From Micromonospora tarensis (GTDB taxonomy: Bacteria > Actinomycetota > Actinomycetes > Mycobacteriales > Micromonosporaceae): a stretch of 37,488 bases of DNA. Location of the stretch: NCBI RefSeq assembly GCF_016803395.1, contig NZ_JAEVHL010000037.1, positions 1 through 37,488 of the forward strand, written 5' to 3'. Shown one piece after another: positions 8,132 through 17,119 of this stretch. How positions within the stretch are numbered: the stretch's first letter is position 1; each line of letters begins with the position of its first letter. Below the pieces are notes generated by a model, which was not told the origin of the DNA, ran no database searches, and worked only from the letters and a program-made list of their open reading frames with translations. A program made the position numbers and the translations under genes.

Positions 8132-9661
8132 TCAGACGGTCGTGCGCGACCACTGCTGGTTGGTGCCGTTGTTGCACGGATACTGCTGGAGAACCGCGCC
8201 GTCGGCGGTGGAGAGAGCCGGCACGTCCACACACTTGCCGCTGTGGCGTGCGCGCAGTGCGAAGTAGCTGCCGTTGGCGACCAGCTGGAACTGCTGGTTG
8301 GTGCCGGTGCCACAGGTGTACTGGATCAGCTCGGCGCCGTCGGCGGTCGAGGCGTTCGCCACGTCGAGGCACTTCCCGCTGTGCCGGCTGACGACGCGCC
8401 AGTAGCCGCTGCCGGCGTCCTGGAACTGCCACTGCTGCCAGGCGTTGCCGCCGTAGGTGTACTGGCCGACCCGCGCACCGTTGTCGGTGTTCGGTTGCTG
8501 GACGTCCATCGACTTACCGCTGTGCCGCACGGTGATCCGGTAGAACGTCCCCGTCCCGGGCGGAGGCGTCGTGGGGCCGCCCTCCACGGTGTCACCCCAC
8601 CCGTACCGGATCCGGTCGGCGCCAGAGGTGTTGCGGAGGGTCAGGTCGAGGCTGGTGCCGCTGCCACTGAGCGAGAACATCGAGTACCAGTCGTAGCCGA
8701 TGGTGCCGGGCTTGCCGCCGAGGGCGGGCCAGTAGGTGCCGCCCATCTGGTTGTCCCGCATGACCTGGGCCATGGCGCGGATGTAGCGCACGAAGTTGTC
8801 GGTGCTGCTCGCGTCGGCGTAGTTGCGGCCGTCGTTCATGGGCGCGCCGAACTCGGTCGCGACCGTCCGGGAGGCGCAGTTGCCGAGGCGGGTCTGGATG
8901 TGGCTGCGGAAGGCGTCGTAGGTCATCGCGCCGTAGAAGAAGGCGTAGTAGTGGAAGGAGAGCAGCGTCGAGTTGAAGCGGCTGTCGTTGCAGATGTCCC
9001 GCAGGTCCTGGCTGAAGCCGGTACCACCGATCAGCACCCGGCCGGGCACCGCCGAGTAGTGGTAGCTGAGCCAGTCGGCCGCCACGTTGCGCCACTCCGC
9101 CGAGCTGTAACCGTGCGGCTCGTTCATCGGCTCGAAGTAGACGTTGGCGTTCCCGCCGTACGTGTTGGTCACCGTCGACCACATCGCGTTCCACGCGGCG
9201 AGGTTGGTGATCCGGCCACCGGAGGCGGCGCCGTCCTCCCAGTAGGCCAGAATGACCTTGAAGCCCCGCGCGGTGGCCGCGTCGATGGCCCCTCGATAGG
9301 CCTCCCACCAGGCCGTCCCCACCGTGTGGGTGTTGATGGGCAGTCGGATGGTGTTGACTCCCAGGGTGGCGGCCATGTCGTCGTAGAGCGCGTTGGCCTT
9401 GGCCCGTACCGTCGCGTTGCTGTCGGACGAGCTGAGACCCTGCACGACCAGCGGGCCGGTGCTGAAGTTGTCGCCCAACACCGCCCAGTTCATGCCCCGG
9501 AACTGATTGGTGGCGGCAGCGGCCGGGGACGAGGTGACGACGACGGCGCCGCCAACCATCGCGATCATGCCGGCCACCAGGGCGATCAGCATCCGGCGCA
9601 GCGACCGGACGCGCGCTGATGCTGCCGGTACGTGCCCATCGAACGACGTGCTTCGGGTCAT
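8132..9661 (-). CDS. Secreted GH5 glycoside hydrolase with C-terminal CBM13 (ricin-B) domain
   Basis: 509 residues. An Arg-containing N-terminus followed by a hydrophobic stretch (24-44) and AAAA is a signal peptide. The GH5 domain covers about 51-365, with acid/base Glu181 in YFEPMNEPHGY and nucleophile Glu270 in TVATEFGAP. After a short Pro/Thr linker, about 381-509 forms a beta-trefoil with three repeats of the type HSGK-(C/S)-(L/V/M)DV and QxW-like ends (WQQWQF, TNQQFQL, TNQQWSR). The protein is secreted and hydrolyses a beta-linked glycan; the GH5 subfamily and substrate are unclear. It is the last gene of a glycanase operon with two GH43 genes, 48 bases after the preceding stop, so an arabinan or arabinogalactan-type target is plausible. 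Confidence 0.88.
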   Translation of the reverse strand: MTRSTSFDGHVPAASARVRSLRRMLIALVAGMIAMVGGAVVVTSSPAAAATNQFRGMNWAVLGDNFSTGPLVVQGLSSSDSNATVRAKANALYDDMAATLGVNTIRLPINTHTVGTAWWEAYRGAIDAATARGFKVILAYWEDGAASGGRITNLAAWNAMWSTVTNTYGGNANVYFEPMNEPHGYSSAEWRNVAADWLSYHYSAVPGRVLIGGTGFSQDLRDICNDSRFNSTLLSFHYYAFFYGAMTYDAFRSHIQTRLGNCASRTVATEFGAPMNDGRNYADASSTDNFVRYIRAMAQVMRDNQMGGTYWPALGGKPGTIGYDWYSMFSLSGSGTSLDLTLRNTSGADRIRYGWGDTVEGGPTTPPPGTGTFYRITVRHSGKSMDVQQPNTDNGARVGQYTYGGNAWQQWQFQDAGSGYWRVVSRHSGKCLDVANASTADGAELIQYTCGTGTNQQFQLVANGSYFALRARHSGKCVDVPALSTADGAVLQQYPCNNGTNQQWSRTTV

Positions 9662-9704
9662 GAGATGTCCAATCGATCTGGGACCGGAGTCGGAAACTCG
9701 CTTA

Positions 9705-9725
9705 CCGGGTCAGCTGGTGACCCGG
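9705..9725. other. Hairpin at the stop codon of the GH43-CBM42 gene
   Basis: CCGGGTCA and TGACCCGG form an 8-base perfect stem with a 5-base loop that includes the stop codon at 9710-9712. No T-tract follows. It could tune read-through or mRNA stability between this gene and the GH5 gene. Confidence 0.3.
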
Positions 9726-11149
9726 AAGGTGGCGTCGGCGCGGCTCTGCGCGTCGGTGACCGGGTCGAGCCGGAGCAGGTAGCTGTAGTGCCGGACGTAG
9801 CGGTCCGGGTGGCTGTAGGACTGGAACGACGTCCACGAGGAGTCGGCGAGGCCGGCGACCTGCCGGAAGGTGGCGTCGGCGGCGAAGGTGGTGGTGCCGT
9901 CGTTGGCCTCCAGCCGGAAGTCGTACCCGTAGTGGCGCAGGTAGTGGCCCGGGTAGTTGACCGACTGGATGGAGACCGTGCCGGAGCCGACCAGGCCGGG
10001 CACGAGCCGCCACTGACCATCCTGCGCGGGGCTGACGTTCGGGTCGATGCGGGCGTCGTAGTCGGCGTGCCGCACGTACCGGTCCGGGAAGTTGTACGAC
10101 TGGATCCGGTTGATCGCGCTGTTCGGCCAGCGAGCGAGCACCCTGCTCTGTTCGGCCGCGGTCAGGTTGAGGATCGAACCATGCCGTTTCTTGGTGCCAC
10201 CGAGGCTGTACGAGCCGGCGGCCGGCAGCCGGTAGGCGCCCGGGCTCGACGGGTTGGTGGTCAGCACGGGCAGGTAGCCGCGACCACTGGCGTACTGGTC
10301 GAGGTAGAGGACCCACTCGTTGCGGGCGTTGAACGGCATCCACATCGGGCCTTCGACCTGGGCCCCGGTCAGCCCGATGCCGGAGAGGTTCCCGAGCGTG
10401 GTCCAGCTGCCGAGGATGGAGTTGCTGCCCTCGATGGTGATCTGACCGTCCCGGGACGCCCGCCCATATCGGTAGGCGCCGACGCCGGACGGCACCTCGA
10501 CGATCTGGGTGTCGATGATCTCCTGGCTGCCGGGCCGGCTGATGTAGACCTGCGGCGTGGTGACGCTGCGGAAGTTCGTCGTACGCGCGGCGTAGATGCG
10601 GTGCTTGGTCGCCCCGTTGAGCGGGACGTTCGTCGCCCAGTAGAGGACGTAGTCACCGGTGGCCGGGTTCCAGATCGCCTCCGGTGCCCAGGCGTTACGC
10701 CCGTCCGGAATCGCCCCGGCGACGTTCAGCAGCCACGGCGCCGACCAGTTGACCAGGTCGGTGGACTCCCACACGACAAGGCTGCGGCTACCGTTGTTGA
10801 TCGCGCTCGACCAGTCCTGGCCGCAGCCGATGCAGAGGTCCGTGGCGATGACCCAGTACCGGTCGCCGGCGGGTGAGCGGACCAGGGCAGGGTCGCGGAC
10901 GCCCCGGGTGCCGACTGTGGAACGCAGCACGAGCCCGCCGTTGTTGAGGTCCGTCCAGCGCAGGCCGTCGCTGCTGTGGGCGAGGTAGATCTGCTGGTCG
11001 GTCGACGACTCACCGGTGAAGTGCGCCATCAGGTACCCGACGGTCGGGTCGAGCGCGGCGGCCTCCTTCGGGGTGGCCGCCGACCAGGTGGTGAAGAGCA
11101 GCAGCGCGGCGACGGTGACCGCGCCGATCCGGGAGAGGACTGTCGGCAT
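9710..11149 (-). CDS. Secreted GH43 glycosidase with C-terminal CBM42 (AbfB) domain
   Basis: 479 residues with a signal peptide (hydrophobic 8-24, then AAALDP). A five-bladed GH43 catalytic domain occupies about 35-330; recognisable strands are YLMAHFTGE, RGVRDPALV, AWAPEAIWNP and GAQVEGPMWMPF, where Asp and Glu positions typical of GH43 are kept. About 340-479 is an arabinose-binding AbfB/CBM42 trefoil with three repeats built on (Y/S)-x-(F/Y)P-(D/G)-(R/H)YxRH. An alpha-L-arabinofuranosidase or related activity is likely. It sits between the other GH43 gene (36-base gap) and the GH5 gene in one transcription unit. Its domain order is the reverse of that neighbour. Confidence 0.87.
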   Translation of the reverse strand: MPTVLSRIGAVTVAALLLFTTWSAATPKEAAALDPTVGYLMAHFTGESSTDQQIYLAHSSDGLRWTDLNNGGLVLRSTVGTRGVRDPALVRSPAGDRYWVIATDLCIGCGQDWSSAINNGSRSLVVWESTDLVNWSAPWLLNVAGAIPDGRNAWAPEAIWNPATGDYVLYWATNVPLNGATKHRIYAARTTNFRSVTTPQVYISRPGSQEIIDTQIVEVPSGVGAYRYGRASRDGQITIEGSNSILGSWTTLGNLSGIGLTGAQVEGPMWMPFNARNEWVLYLDQYASGRGYLPVLTTNPSSPGAYRLPAAGSYSLGGTKKRHGSILNLTAAEQSRVLARWPNSAINRIQSYNFPDRYVRHADYDARIDPNVSPAQDGQWRLVPGLVGSGTVSIQSVNYPGHYLRHYGYDFRLEANDGTTTFAADATFRQVAGLADSSWTSFQSYSHPDRYVRHYSYLLRLDPVTDAQSRADATFRVTS

Positions 11150-11185
11150 CGGTCTTTCTCCTTCGGGCAGGGGCGTACGAGTCAG

Positions 11186-12589
11186 CTACAGGGTCGGTAC
11201 GACGGGCCGGATGGTGCCGTCGGCGTTGAACTCCATCCGGTCGATGGCGGTCTCCCGGTTGGTGCCGTTACCGGCGGGCACGGCGAACCGGTGGTAGGCG
11301 ATGTACCAGGTGTCGCTGTTGGGCGCCCGGACCACGGAGTGGTGGCCGGTGCCCCTGATGCCGACCTCGAGCCGCTTCTGCAACACCACGCCGCGAGCGG
11401 TCCACGGACCGAGGGGCGATGAGCCGGTGGCGTACCCGACGCGGTAGTCCTCGCTGCGCGTGTCGCCCTCTGACCACATGAAGTAGTACAGGCCGTTGCG
11501 CTTGAACACGAACGGTGCCTCGTTGTAGCCGGCCGGCGTGACGACCCGCGCCTGCGTCGGGTCGAAGGAGGTCATGTCGGCGTTGAGCCGCACCGCCCGG
11601 GCCACGCCCTGCCCCCAGTACAGATAGGACTGGCCGTCGTCGTCGGTGAAGACCATCGGGTCGATCGTCTGGCCGCCGGCGAACTGGTCGGCGCGGACGA
11701 GCGGCCGGCCCAGCGCGTCCCGGAACGGCCCGGTGGGGCTGTCGGCCACCGCGACGCCCAGTTGCTTCGCGGTGCTGCCGCTGGCCGCGCCGCCGCTGAA
11801 GTACAGGTAGTACCGGCCGTTGGCGCTGGCCACCGCCGGCGCCCAGGCCGAGTTGTCCGCCCAGGAGACGTCCGGGCCGTGGTCGAGGATCACCCCGTGG
11901 TCGGTCCAGTTGACCAGGTCGGTGGAGGAGAACGCCTTGTAGTAGGTGCCGGCCCAGCCCGCGTATCCGTCGGTGGTCGGGTACAGGTAGTAGCGGCCGT
12001 TGAAGACCGCGATGTGCGGGTCGGCGAAGAGACCCGGGAGCACCGGCCCCTTGGTGTTCCTGGGTGCCCAGGGCGCGGCGAGACGGAAGGAGCTGTCCGC
12101 CCGGAACGTGGCCGTGTCCTGGTAGGCGTCGAGCCAGAGGGCGAAGTCGCGGTGCCGGATCCGCCGGTCCGGATAGTTGTACGAGGTGAGCGCCACCGAT
12201 CCGGAGACCGAGCCGTCCACCGCACAGAAGGTGGCGTCGGCCCGGAACGTCGCGTCGCCGGTGTTGGGGTCGACCCGGAGCCGGTAGTCGCGGTGCCGCA
12301 GGAACAGACCGGTCTTGGTCTGGAACGAGTAGCAGTTCGGCGACGCCAGACCGTTGACCACTGTGAAGGTGGCGTCCAGCTTGACCTGGTTGGCGCTGCT
12401 GGAGGTCACCGGGTCGATCCGGGCGAGATGGTCGGCGTGCCGCACGTACCGTCCGGCCTGGTTGACCGCCTCCAGCGAACGGGCGCCGGTCGGCAGCGTG
12501 GCGGCGTGCGCCGGCTCCTCGGCGACCACCACGAAGGCGGCGGCGGCCACGGCGGAGAGCACGAGCAGTGAACGCAGACGCATCGTCAT
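11186..12589 (-). CDS. Secreted GH43 glycosidase with N-terminal CBM42 (AbfB) domain
   Basis: 467 residues. A signal peptide (residues 1-30, AHAA end) is followed by a CBM42/AbfB trefoil (about 33-172), with repeats such as GRYVRHADHLARIDP, GLFLRHRDYRLRVDP and DRRIRHRDFALWLD. The C-terminal GH43 domain (about 180-467) begins FADPHIAVFNGRYYLYPTTD, whose Asp is the usual general base. IDPMVFTDDDG and YNEAPFVFKRNGLYYFMWS supply the other conserved acidic positions. A secreted arabinofuranosidase, xylosidase or galactanase-like enzyme on arabinose-bearing polymers is probable. It is the first gene of the operon, about 117 bases downstream of a LacI-type operator. Confidence 0.87.
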   Translation of the reverse strand: MTMRLRSLLVLSAVAAAAFVVVAEEPAHAATLPTGARSLEAVNQAGRYVRHADHLARIDPVTSSSANQVKLDATFTVVNGLASPNCYSFQTKTGLFLRHRDYRLRVDPNTGDATFRADATFCAVDGSVSGSVALTSYNYPDRRIRHRDFALWLDAYQDTATFRADSSFRLAAPWAPRNTKGPVLPGLFADPHIAVFNGRYYLYPTTDGYAGWAGTYYKAFSSTDLVNWTDHGVILDHGPDVSWADNSAWAPAVASANGRYYLYFSGGAASGSTAKQLGVAVADSPTGPFRDALGRPLVRADQFAGGQTIDPMVFTDDDGQSYLYWGQGVARAVRLNADMTSFDPTQARVVTPAGYNEAPFVFKRNGLYYFMWSEGDTRSEDYRVGYATGSSPLGPWTARGVVLQKRLEVGIRGTGHHSVVRAPNSDTWYIAYHRFAVPAGNGTNRETAIDRMEFNADGTIRPVVPTL

Positions 12590-12961
12590 GCTCCCGACAG
12601 TCGGTGGAAGCGGCTGGGGTCCGGTGGCCGGTGGTGCGGTGCCGAACGGCGGGATGGGCGGCCAGATGGCGCGGCCAGGTCACCCTCGGCAAGCAAGATC
12701 ATTTATGTTAGCGTTAACAAGATCGATTAGAGTTCGCCCAGGTTCGCGGTGCGCCATCGGGAGTCGGGCGACCCTTCGGGCCGGCCCGACAACGATGTGT
12801 TCTGTTCGTTACGGCTAGGTTGCGGACAAGTGTTAGCGATGCCATCTGACGTGTCAAGGATGCCGCCTCTGGTCAGGCCGGCAGCACCAAGGAATCTGCT
12901 TCCGTCGATCCGCCGCAGCTGGCTCGGTCCGGGCCCGCGGGCGGTTGGCCGGGCGCTCGCG
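12590..12961. promoter_or_regulatory. Promoter region of the GH43-GH43-GH5 operon
   Basis: This 372-base gap lies between the first GH43 gene and the end of the PPOX-like gene; both are on the minus strand. It holds the LacI-type operator at 12706-12719 inside an A/T-rich patch (12695-12735) that probably contains the promoter. An 8-base match to one operator half (TGTTAGCG) recurs at 12831-12838. No convincing gene is present. The PPOX operon presumably terminates here, but I see no clear terminator with a T-tract. Confidence 0.55.
12706..12719. promoter_or_regulatory. LacI-family operator TGTTAGCGTTAACA
   Basis: The palindrome TGTTA-n-CG-n-TAACA has the central CG characteristic of LacI/GalR operators. 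It lies about 117 bases upstream of the first GH43 start in an A/T-rich patch, a position suited to repression of the arabinan-type glycanase operon in the absence of sugar. A related site is found before the GH10 xylanase at 36123-36136. Confidence 0.6.
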
Positions 12962-13345
12962 TCAACGGATGCCTACCGTCTGGTGATCCGGTTCGATGAC
13001 GGCGACGACGCGTTCGTCGTCGCGCGGGTACGTCTGGTCGGTGTATGTGGCGACGATCCGATCGATGATCGACCAGGCGAGGTCACCGTCGATCCAGTTG
13101 ACGACGCGGCCGCGTACGGCGATCGGGGTGAACGGGTTGTCGGCCGGGGCGATGGACAACGCCAGCCGCGGGTCGCGGCGCAGGTTGCGGGCTTTACGGG
13201 TGCCGGGCCCGGTGAAGATGACGATGTGCTCGTCGTGGGTGCCGACGTAGACGGGAGTGGCGTGCGGCGAGCCGTCCGGTAGGACGGTGGCGAGGTGGGC
13301 GATCGGTCCCTCGTCGAGCACACGGCGGATGTCGGGATGCAGCAT
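12962..13345 (-). CDS. PPOX-class (pyridoxamine oxidase-like) F420/FMN-binding protein
   Basis: 127 residues, the usual size of the small actinobacterial PPOX-class proteins. The split-barrel pattern is clear: IAHLATVLPDGSPHATPVYV, then IVIFTGPGTRKARNLRRDPRLALSI, with the Lys/Arg-rich segment that contacts the cofactor phosphate. It probably binds FMN or F420 and reduces a small substrate. It is the last gene of the TetR-led operon, 23 bases after the epimerase stop. GGGAG precedes ATG 13345 at RBS distance. Confidence 0.8.
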   Translation of the reverse strand: MLHPDIRRVLDEGPIAHLATVLPDGSPHATPVYVGTHDEHIVIFTGPGTRKARNLRRDPRLALSIAPADNPFTPIAVRGRVVNWIDGDLAWSIIDRIVATYTDQTYPRDDERVVAVIEPDHQTVGIR

Positions 13346-13368
13346 GATGGTTTCTCCCGGTGTGACGG

Positions 13369-14287
13369 TCAGCGGTCGTGGTGGGTGCGCCAGGCGAGGT
13401 AGTCAGTGACGGCGGTGGCGAGGTCGAAGGTCGGGGTGAAGCCGGTGTCGGTGGTGAGCCGGGAGATGTCGAGGTAGGGATTGGGCCCCGGTCCGTCCCG
13501 GCGTCCGTCGAGCAGGTCGAGCTGCGCGTGCGGAACGACGGCGCGAACGGCGTCGACGAGCTGTCGGTTGGTGAAGGGTTGTCCGCCCGAGATGTTGTAG
13601 ACGTCGTGGGCGAGGGTGTCGGCGGTGCTGAGCAGGGCAATGGCGCGTCCGGCGTCCGGGGCGTAACAGAAGTCCCCGCCGTCGTCGGCGTGCACGGGCG
13701 CGGGACGTTCCCCGCGCAGCACGGCGCTCAGGTAGGGCGGGACCGGGTTGAAGGGTGTCTCCGGGTCCATGAGCGGTCCCCAGGTGCTGCCGATGCGCAG
13801 CACTACCGCGTGGACCCCGGTGCCCTGCAGTGCGTTCGTGGTGAGCGGTTCGACCGCCTTCTTGAAGGCGATGATCGGGTGCGGCGCCGCGCGTGGGTAG
13901 CGGCAGGTCTTCGTGCCAGGGGACTTCGCTGCGACCCAGGTACGAGCCGAGGCTGCCGGCGACGGCGAAGCGGCGGACCCGCCAGGCGCGGGCGGCGTCG
14001 AGCATGGTGAGCAGCCCGGTCGTGTCGGCGCGGAAGTACGCCACCGGGTCCGCACCGGGAACGCTGCCGGCCAGGTGGACGATCTCGGTGATCCGGTACC
14101 GGTCGCCGAGTGCGAACACCGTGGCGGGGTCGGCGACGTCGACGTGTTCGACGATGACGTCGTCGGGCAGGAACGCCGGTCGCACGGCTCGCCGGTGCGC
14201 GGTGGCGACGACGGCATGGCCGAGGTCCGCCAGGGCGCGGGCGGTATGCGCGCCGATCATGCCGAGGCCTCCGGTCACCAGGATCAC
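13369..14287 (-). CDS. NAD-dependent epimerase/dehydratase (frameshifted)
   Basis: The start is GTG 14287, overlapping the stop of the DHFR-like gene (GTGA). The N-terminal half reads MILVTGGLGMIGAHTARAL, the Rossmann GxxGxxG of extended SDRs, through to GSLGSYLGRSEVPWHEDL. The frame then breaks within about 13881-13893. The C-terminal half continues in another frame as HPIIAFKKAVEPL, VVLRIGSTWGP and ends YLAWRTHHDR at stop 13369. One extra base in the GC run there accounts for the break. If corrected it would be an intact protein of about 305 residues. The substrate is unknown; it lies in an operon with a flavin oxidase and a DHFR-like reductase. Confidence 0.8.
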
Positions 14288-14877
14288 CGGAGCACCTCGT
14301 AGTGCAGGTGGGTCACGCCCGGCGCGGCGACGGCTTCGACGAGACGAAGCTCGACGGGCGCGGGCAGGGTCTGGAAGTACGGCCGACCGGCGCCCAGCAG
14401 CACCGGCCGCTGGTGCAGGATCAGTTCGTCGACCAGGCCCGCGGCCAGCGCGGCGGTGGTCACCCCGCCACCCATCAGGGCCACGTCCTTCTCGCCGGCC
14501 AGGCGGCGGGCCACCTCGACGGCCTCGTCGATGCCGCTGGTCACCAGAGTCTGACGGGGATGCTCGGCGGGCAGCGGTCGGTGGCTGAGCACCACGAGCG
14601 GCGCGTCGGGGTGCGGGGTGCCGCCGCTGTCCCAGCCGGAGTCGTCATAGGTGTTGCGGCCGACGAGGCTGGCTCCCACCCGCGCCGCGGCCCGGTCGAA
14701 GACGCGGGCACTGGGAGCGCTGAGCCGGAACCCGTCGAAGACCGCGCTCGGGGTGTCGCCGTCGAAGTACCAGTCGAACAGCGTCCCACCGTCACCGAGG
14801 CCGCGTCGAGGGCCCGGGTCGCGGCCGGTGAGGTAGCCGTCGACCGAGACCGTCAGCGCGGCGAGGACTCTACTCAT
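14284..14877 (-). CDS. Dihydrofolate reductase-family (RibD C-terminal-like) reductase
   Basis: 197 residues from ATG 14877. This start is chosen because AAAGG precedes it, it overlaps the BBE stop as ATGA, and the protein then begins with the DHFR-family strand MSRVLAALTVSVDGYLTG. Conserved family features are GRNTYDDSGW, APLVVLSHRPLP, VALMGGGVTTAALAAGLVDEL and LHQRPVLLGAG. Such proteins are NADPH-binding reductases related to RibD/DHFR, most without assigned substrate. Its stop overlaps the following epimerase start. Confidence 0.82.
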   Translation of the reverse strand: MSRVLAALTVSVDGYLTGRDPGPRRGLGDGGTLFDWYFDGDTPSAVFDGFRLSAPSARVFDRAAARVGASLVGRNTYDDSGWDSGGTPHPDAPLVVLSHRPLPAEHPRQTLVTSGIDEAVEVARRLAGEKDVALMGGGVTTAALAAGLVDELILHQRPVLLGAGRPYFQTLPAPVELRLVEAVAAPGVTHLHYEVLR

Positions 14878-16229
14878 GGATTGCCTTTCGTTGGTTGCCG
14901 GCCGTGTCCGAGGGCCTGCGGGAAGTCGAACACGTGCTGTGGGTCGTAGGACCGCTTGACGGCGGCCAGGCGGGCGTGGTTGGCGCCCCAGTAGGCATCC
15001 GCCGGACGATCGAGTAAGGGGTCGGGAAAGTTGGGGTAGACGCGGTGCGACGAGTGCCGGTGGGCGAGCGTCCACGACGCGTCGACCCAGGAGTCGCTGC
15101 GGTGGCCCACGTGCTCGAGCAGGTAGCGCTCGCGTCGATGGACGAATGCGGTGGCCGCCGGAGCGACGCGGTTGTATGCGCCGCCCATCGGGGTGAACGT
15201 GAGCCGCCTACGGTGCCGTGCGCCTCGTCCGCCCAGCAGAGTGATCAGCGCGGTGACGGCATCGGCCGGCATCGCCCGCGTGAAGTACTCCGATCGCAGG
15301 CGGCCGTCACCGACATCCTGGCGTGGGTCGGCCAACGCCTGCTTGGCGACGGTGAAGGGCACCGGGTCGGCCACGAACACCCGGGCGCCGGCAGCCACGC
15401 CACGGGCCAGGTCGTGCAGCCACTCGTCCGCGCGGTCCGCGTCCAGGGCGACTCCCGACACGATCGCGCGGACGGGTCGGCCGGGTTCGCTGGTGAGTTC
15501 GAGGCTCGTCGAGATGCAGTCCGGTGCGTCCGGTGCCGACGCCTGCCACAACGCGACGACCCGCGCCGGGTCGGCCTCGGGGCAGGTGAGGACGATCCGG
15601 GCGGTCATCGGTTCGGTGATCGTGGCGAGGCGCAGCGAGGTGACCACACCGAACTGCCCACCGCCGGCCCCGTGCAACGCCCAGAACAGGTCAGGGTCGC
15701 GGTGTTCGTCGCAGTCGACCACACTGCCGTCGGCGAGGACGACAGTCGCCGCGATGAGCCGGTCGCACGTCAGGCCGTGCCGCCGACCGAGCAACCCGAT
15801 GCCGCCCCCGAGGACGAGTCCAGCGATACCGACCGTCGCGCCGCAGCCCGCCGGCAGCGTCTGCCCGCGGGCGTGCAACGCGCCGTAGAGCTGTCCGAGG
15901 CGCACCCCGGCGCCGACCGTCACCCTTCCGTCGTCCGAGAGGTCAACATTGCCTAGACCCGAGACGTCGATCAGGACGCCGTCGGTGGACGACCGGCCGG
16001 CGAAGCAGTGCCCCCCGCCGCGCACCGCGAGCGCCACGCCGGTGTCGCGCGCGTACCCGACGGCCGCGACGACGTCACGCACCGACCGGCACCGCAGCAC
16101 GACGAGGGGCCGCCGGGTCGCACCGGCAGCGCCGACCGGGCGACGTGCGGAGTCGTACCCGGCGTGGTCACGGGTGAGCACCTCGCCGTCGAAGTTCCTG
16201 CGCAGGCGCAGCAGATGCCGGTCGATCAC
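14874..16229 (-). CDS. Berberine bridge enzyme-like FAD-linked oxidase
   Basis: 451 residues from GTG 16229; an in-frame TAG ten bases upstream excludes a longer form. The FAD_binding_4 (PCMH) domain has AVRGGGHCFAG with His74, the residue that forms the 8-alpha covalent FAD bond, then VGAGVRLGQLYGALHARG. In the region where bicovalent members carry a Cys (CPTVG), this protein reads CGATVG, with the Cys one position off, so single covalent attachment is more likely. The C-terminus YWGANHARLAAVKRSYDPQ is the usual BBE ending. Members oxidise sugars, alcohols or natural-product intermediates. It is coupled to the DHFR-like gene by an ATGA overlap and follows the AraC regulator by 9 bases. Confidence 0.86.
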   Translation of the reverse strand: MIDRHLLRLRRNFDGEVLTRDHAGYDSARRPVGAAGATRRPLVVLRCRSVRDVVAAVGYARDTGVALAVRGGGHCFAGRSSTDGVLIDVSGLGNVDLSDDGRVTVGAGVRLGQLYGALHARGQTLPAGCGATVGIAGLVLGGGIGLLGRRHGLTCDRLIAATVVLADGSVVDCDEHRDPDLFWALHGAGGGQFGVVTSLRLATITEPMTARIVLTCPEADPARVVALWQASAPDAPDCISTSLELTSEPGRPVRAIVSGVALDADRADEWLHDLARGVAAGARVFVADPVPFTVAKQALADPRQDVGDGRLRSEYFTRAMPADAVTALITLLGGRGARHRRRLTFTPMGGAYNRVAPAATAFVHRRERYLLEHVGHRSDSWVDASWTLAHRHSSHRVYPNFPDPLLDRPADAYWGANHARLAAVKRSYDPQHVFDFPQALGHGRQPTKGNP

Positions 16230-16238
16230 GCAGGCACG

Positions 16239-17119
16239 CTAGCGAGCGACGCGCTCACCGGTCTTGAACGAATCGCGCACCGTCACCCGGGACACCGACG
16301 AGCGCCGGCCCGCGAGAAACGGCGCGTACGAGGCGGTGTGGTCGTGACCGCACGAGCACCTGTCGACCTCGCCGCCGAGCAGCTCGCCCGGCGTCAACCC
16401 GGTGAGCCGGCGCACCTCCCGACTCAGGTGGGCCTGATCGGCGAAGCCGACGTCGACCGCGAGCCCTGCCATGCCGTCGGCCCCGCGCCGTCCGGTCGCG
16501 GTCGCGCCCGCCTGCGCCAGCGCGAGAAAGCCCTGGAACCGCAGCGTTCGCTGCAACGACTTCGGCCCCGTTCCCACCGCGGAGCGCAGCGACGGCGGAG
16601 TTGACTGACCGACAGTCCGAGGTGGTCGGCGGCCGCGCCGATGTCCCGCGGCGCCCAGGGCATCAGCAACCGCACCGCCTCGCGGACCAGCGGGTCCGGC
16701 TCGGCGGTCCGCGCGCGGTGCAGGAGGAAGTCCTGGAGGCGCAGCAGCGCCGCCCGGGCAGTCGTCGCGGCGGCGATCGCCTCGCCGAGCCGGTCCACCC
16801 ACCGGTGACCGAGCTCGTCGAGCGGGACCCGCCGGTCAAGCAGGTCCCCGGCGCCATCGGGTGTCAAGATGTGCACCCCCGGGTGGAACCGGACACCCAG
16901 CAGGGTCGTCGCCGGGGGGATCACCTCGACCCACGGTCCGGTCAACGGGCCGAGCAACCGCGGCCGTCCACCGAGCGGCCAGTGCAGCTCGGCACCACCG
17001 GTCGGCAGGTGCCGCTGCACATAGGGCACCGCCCCGGTGGTTTGCACCCAGACGGTCCTGAGGTGGTTGGCCAGCCCCGGCACCGGGGCGAGCTCGACGT
17101 AGGACGGTGTCGCGATCAT
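16239..17119 (-). CDS. AraC-family transcriptional regulator (frameshifted)
   Basis: ATG 17119 overlaps the stop of the membrane protein gene (ATGA). The N-terminal part (VPGLANHLRTVWVQTTG, HLPTGGAELHWPLGG) resembles the DUF6597 sensor domain found in one AraC group. The DNA-binding helices start at DIGAAADHLGLSVSQLRRR. Near 16586 the frame breaks and continues in another frame as LRSAVGTGPKSLQRTLRFQ, then VGFADQAHLSREVRRLTG and GLTPGELL, ending at stop 16239. One missing base in CGCTGCGC explains this. The corrected length is about 294 residues. It probably regulates its own operon. Confidence 0.8.
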
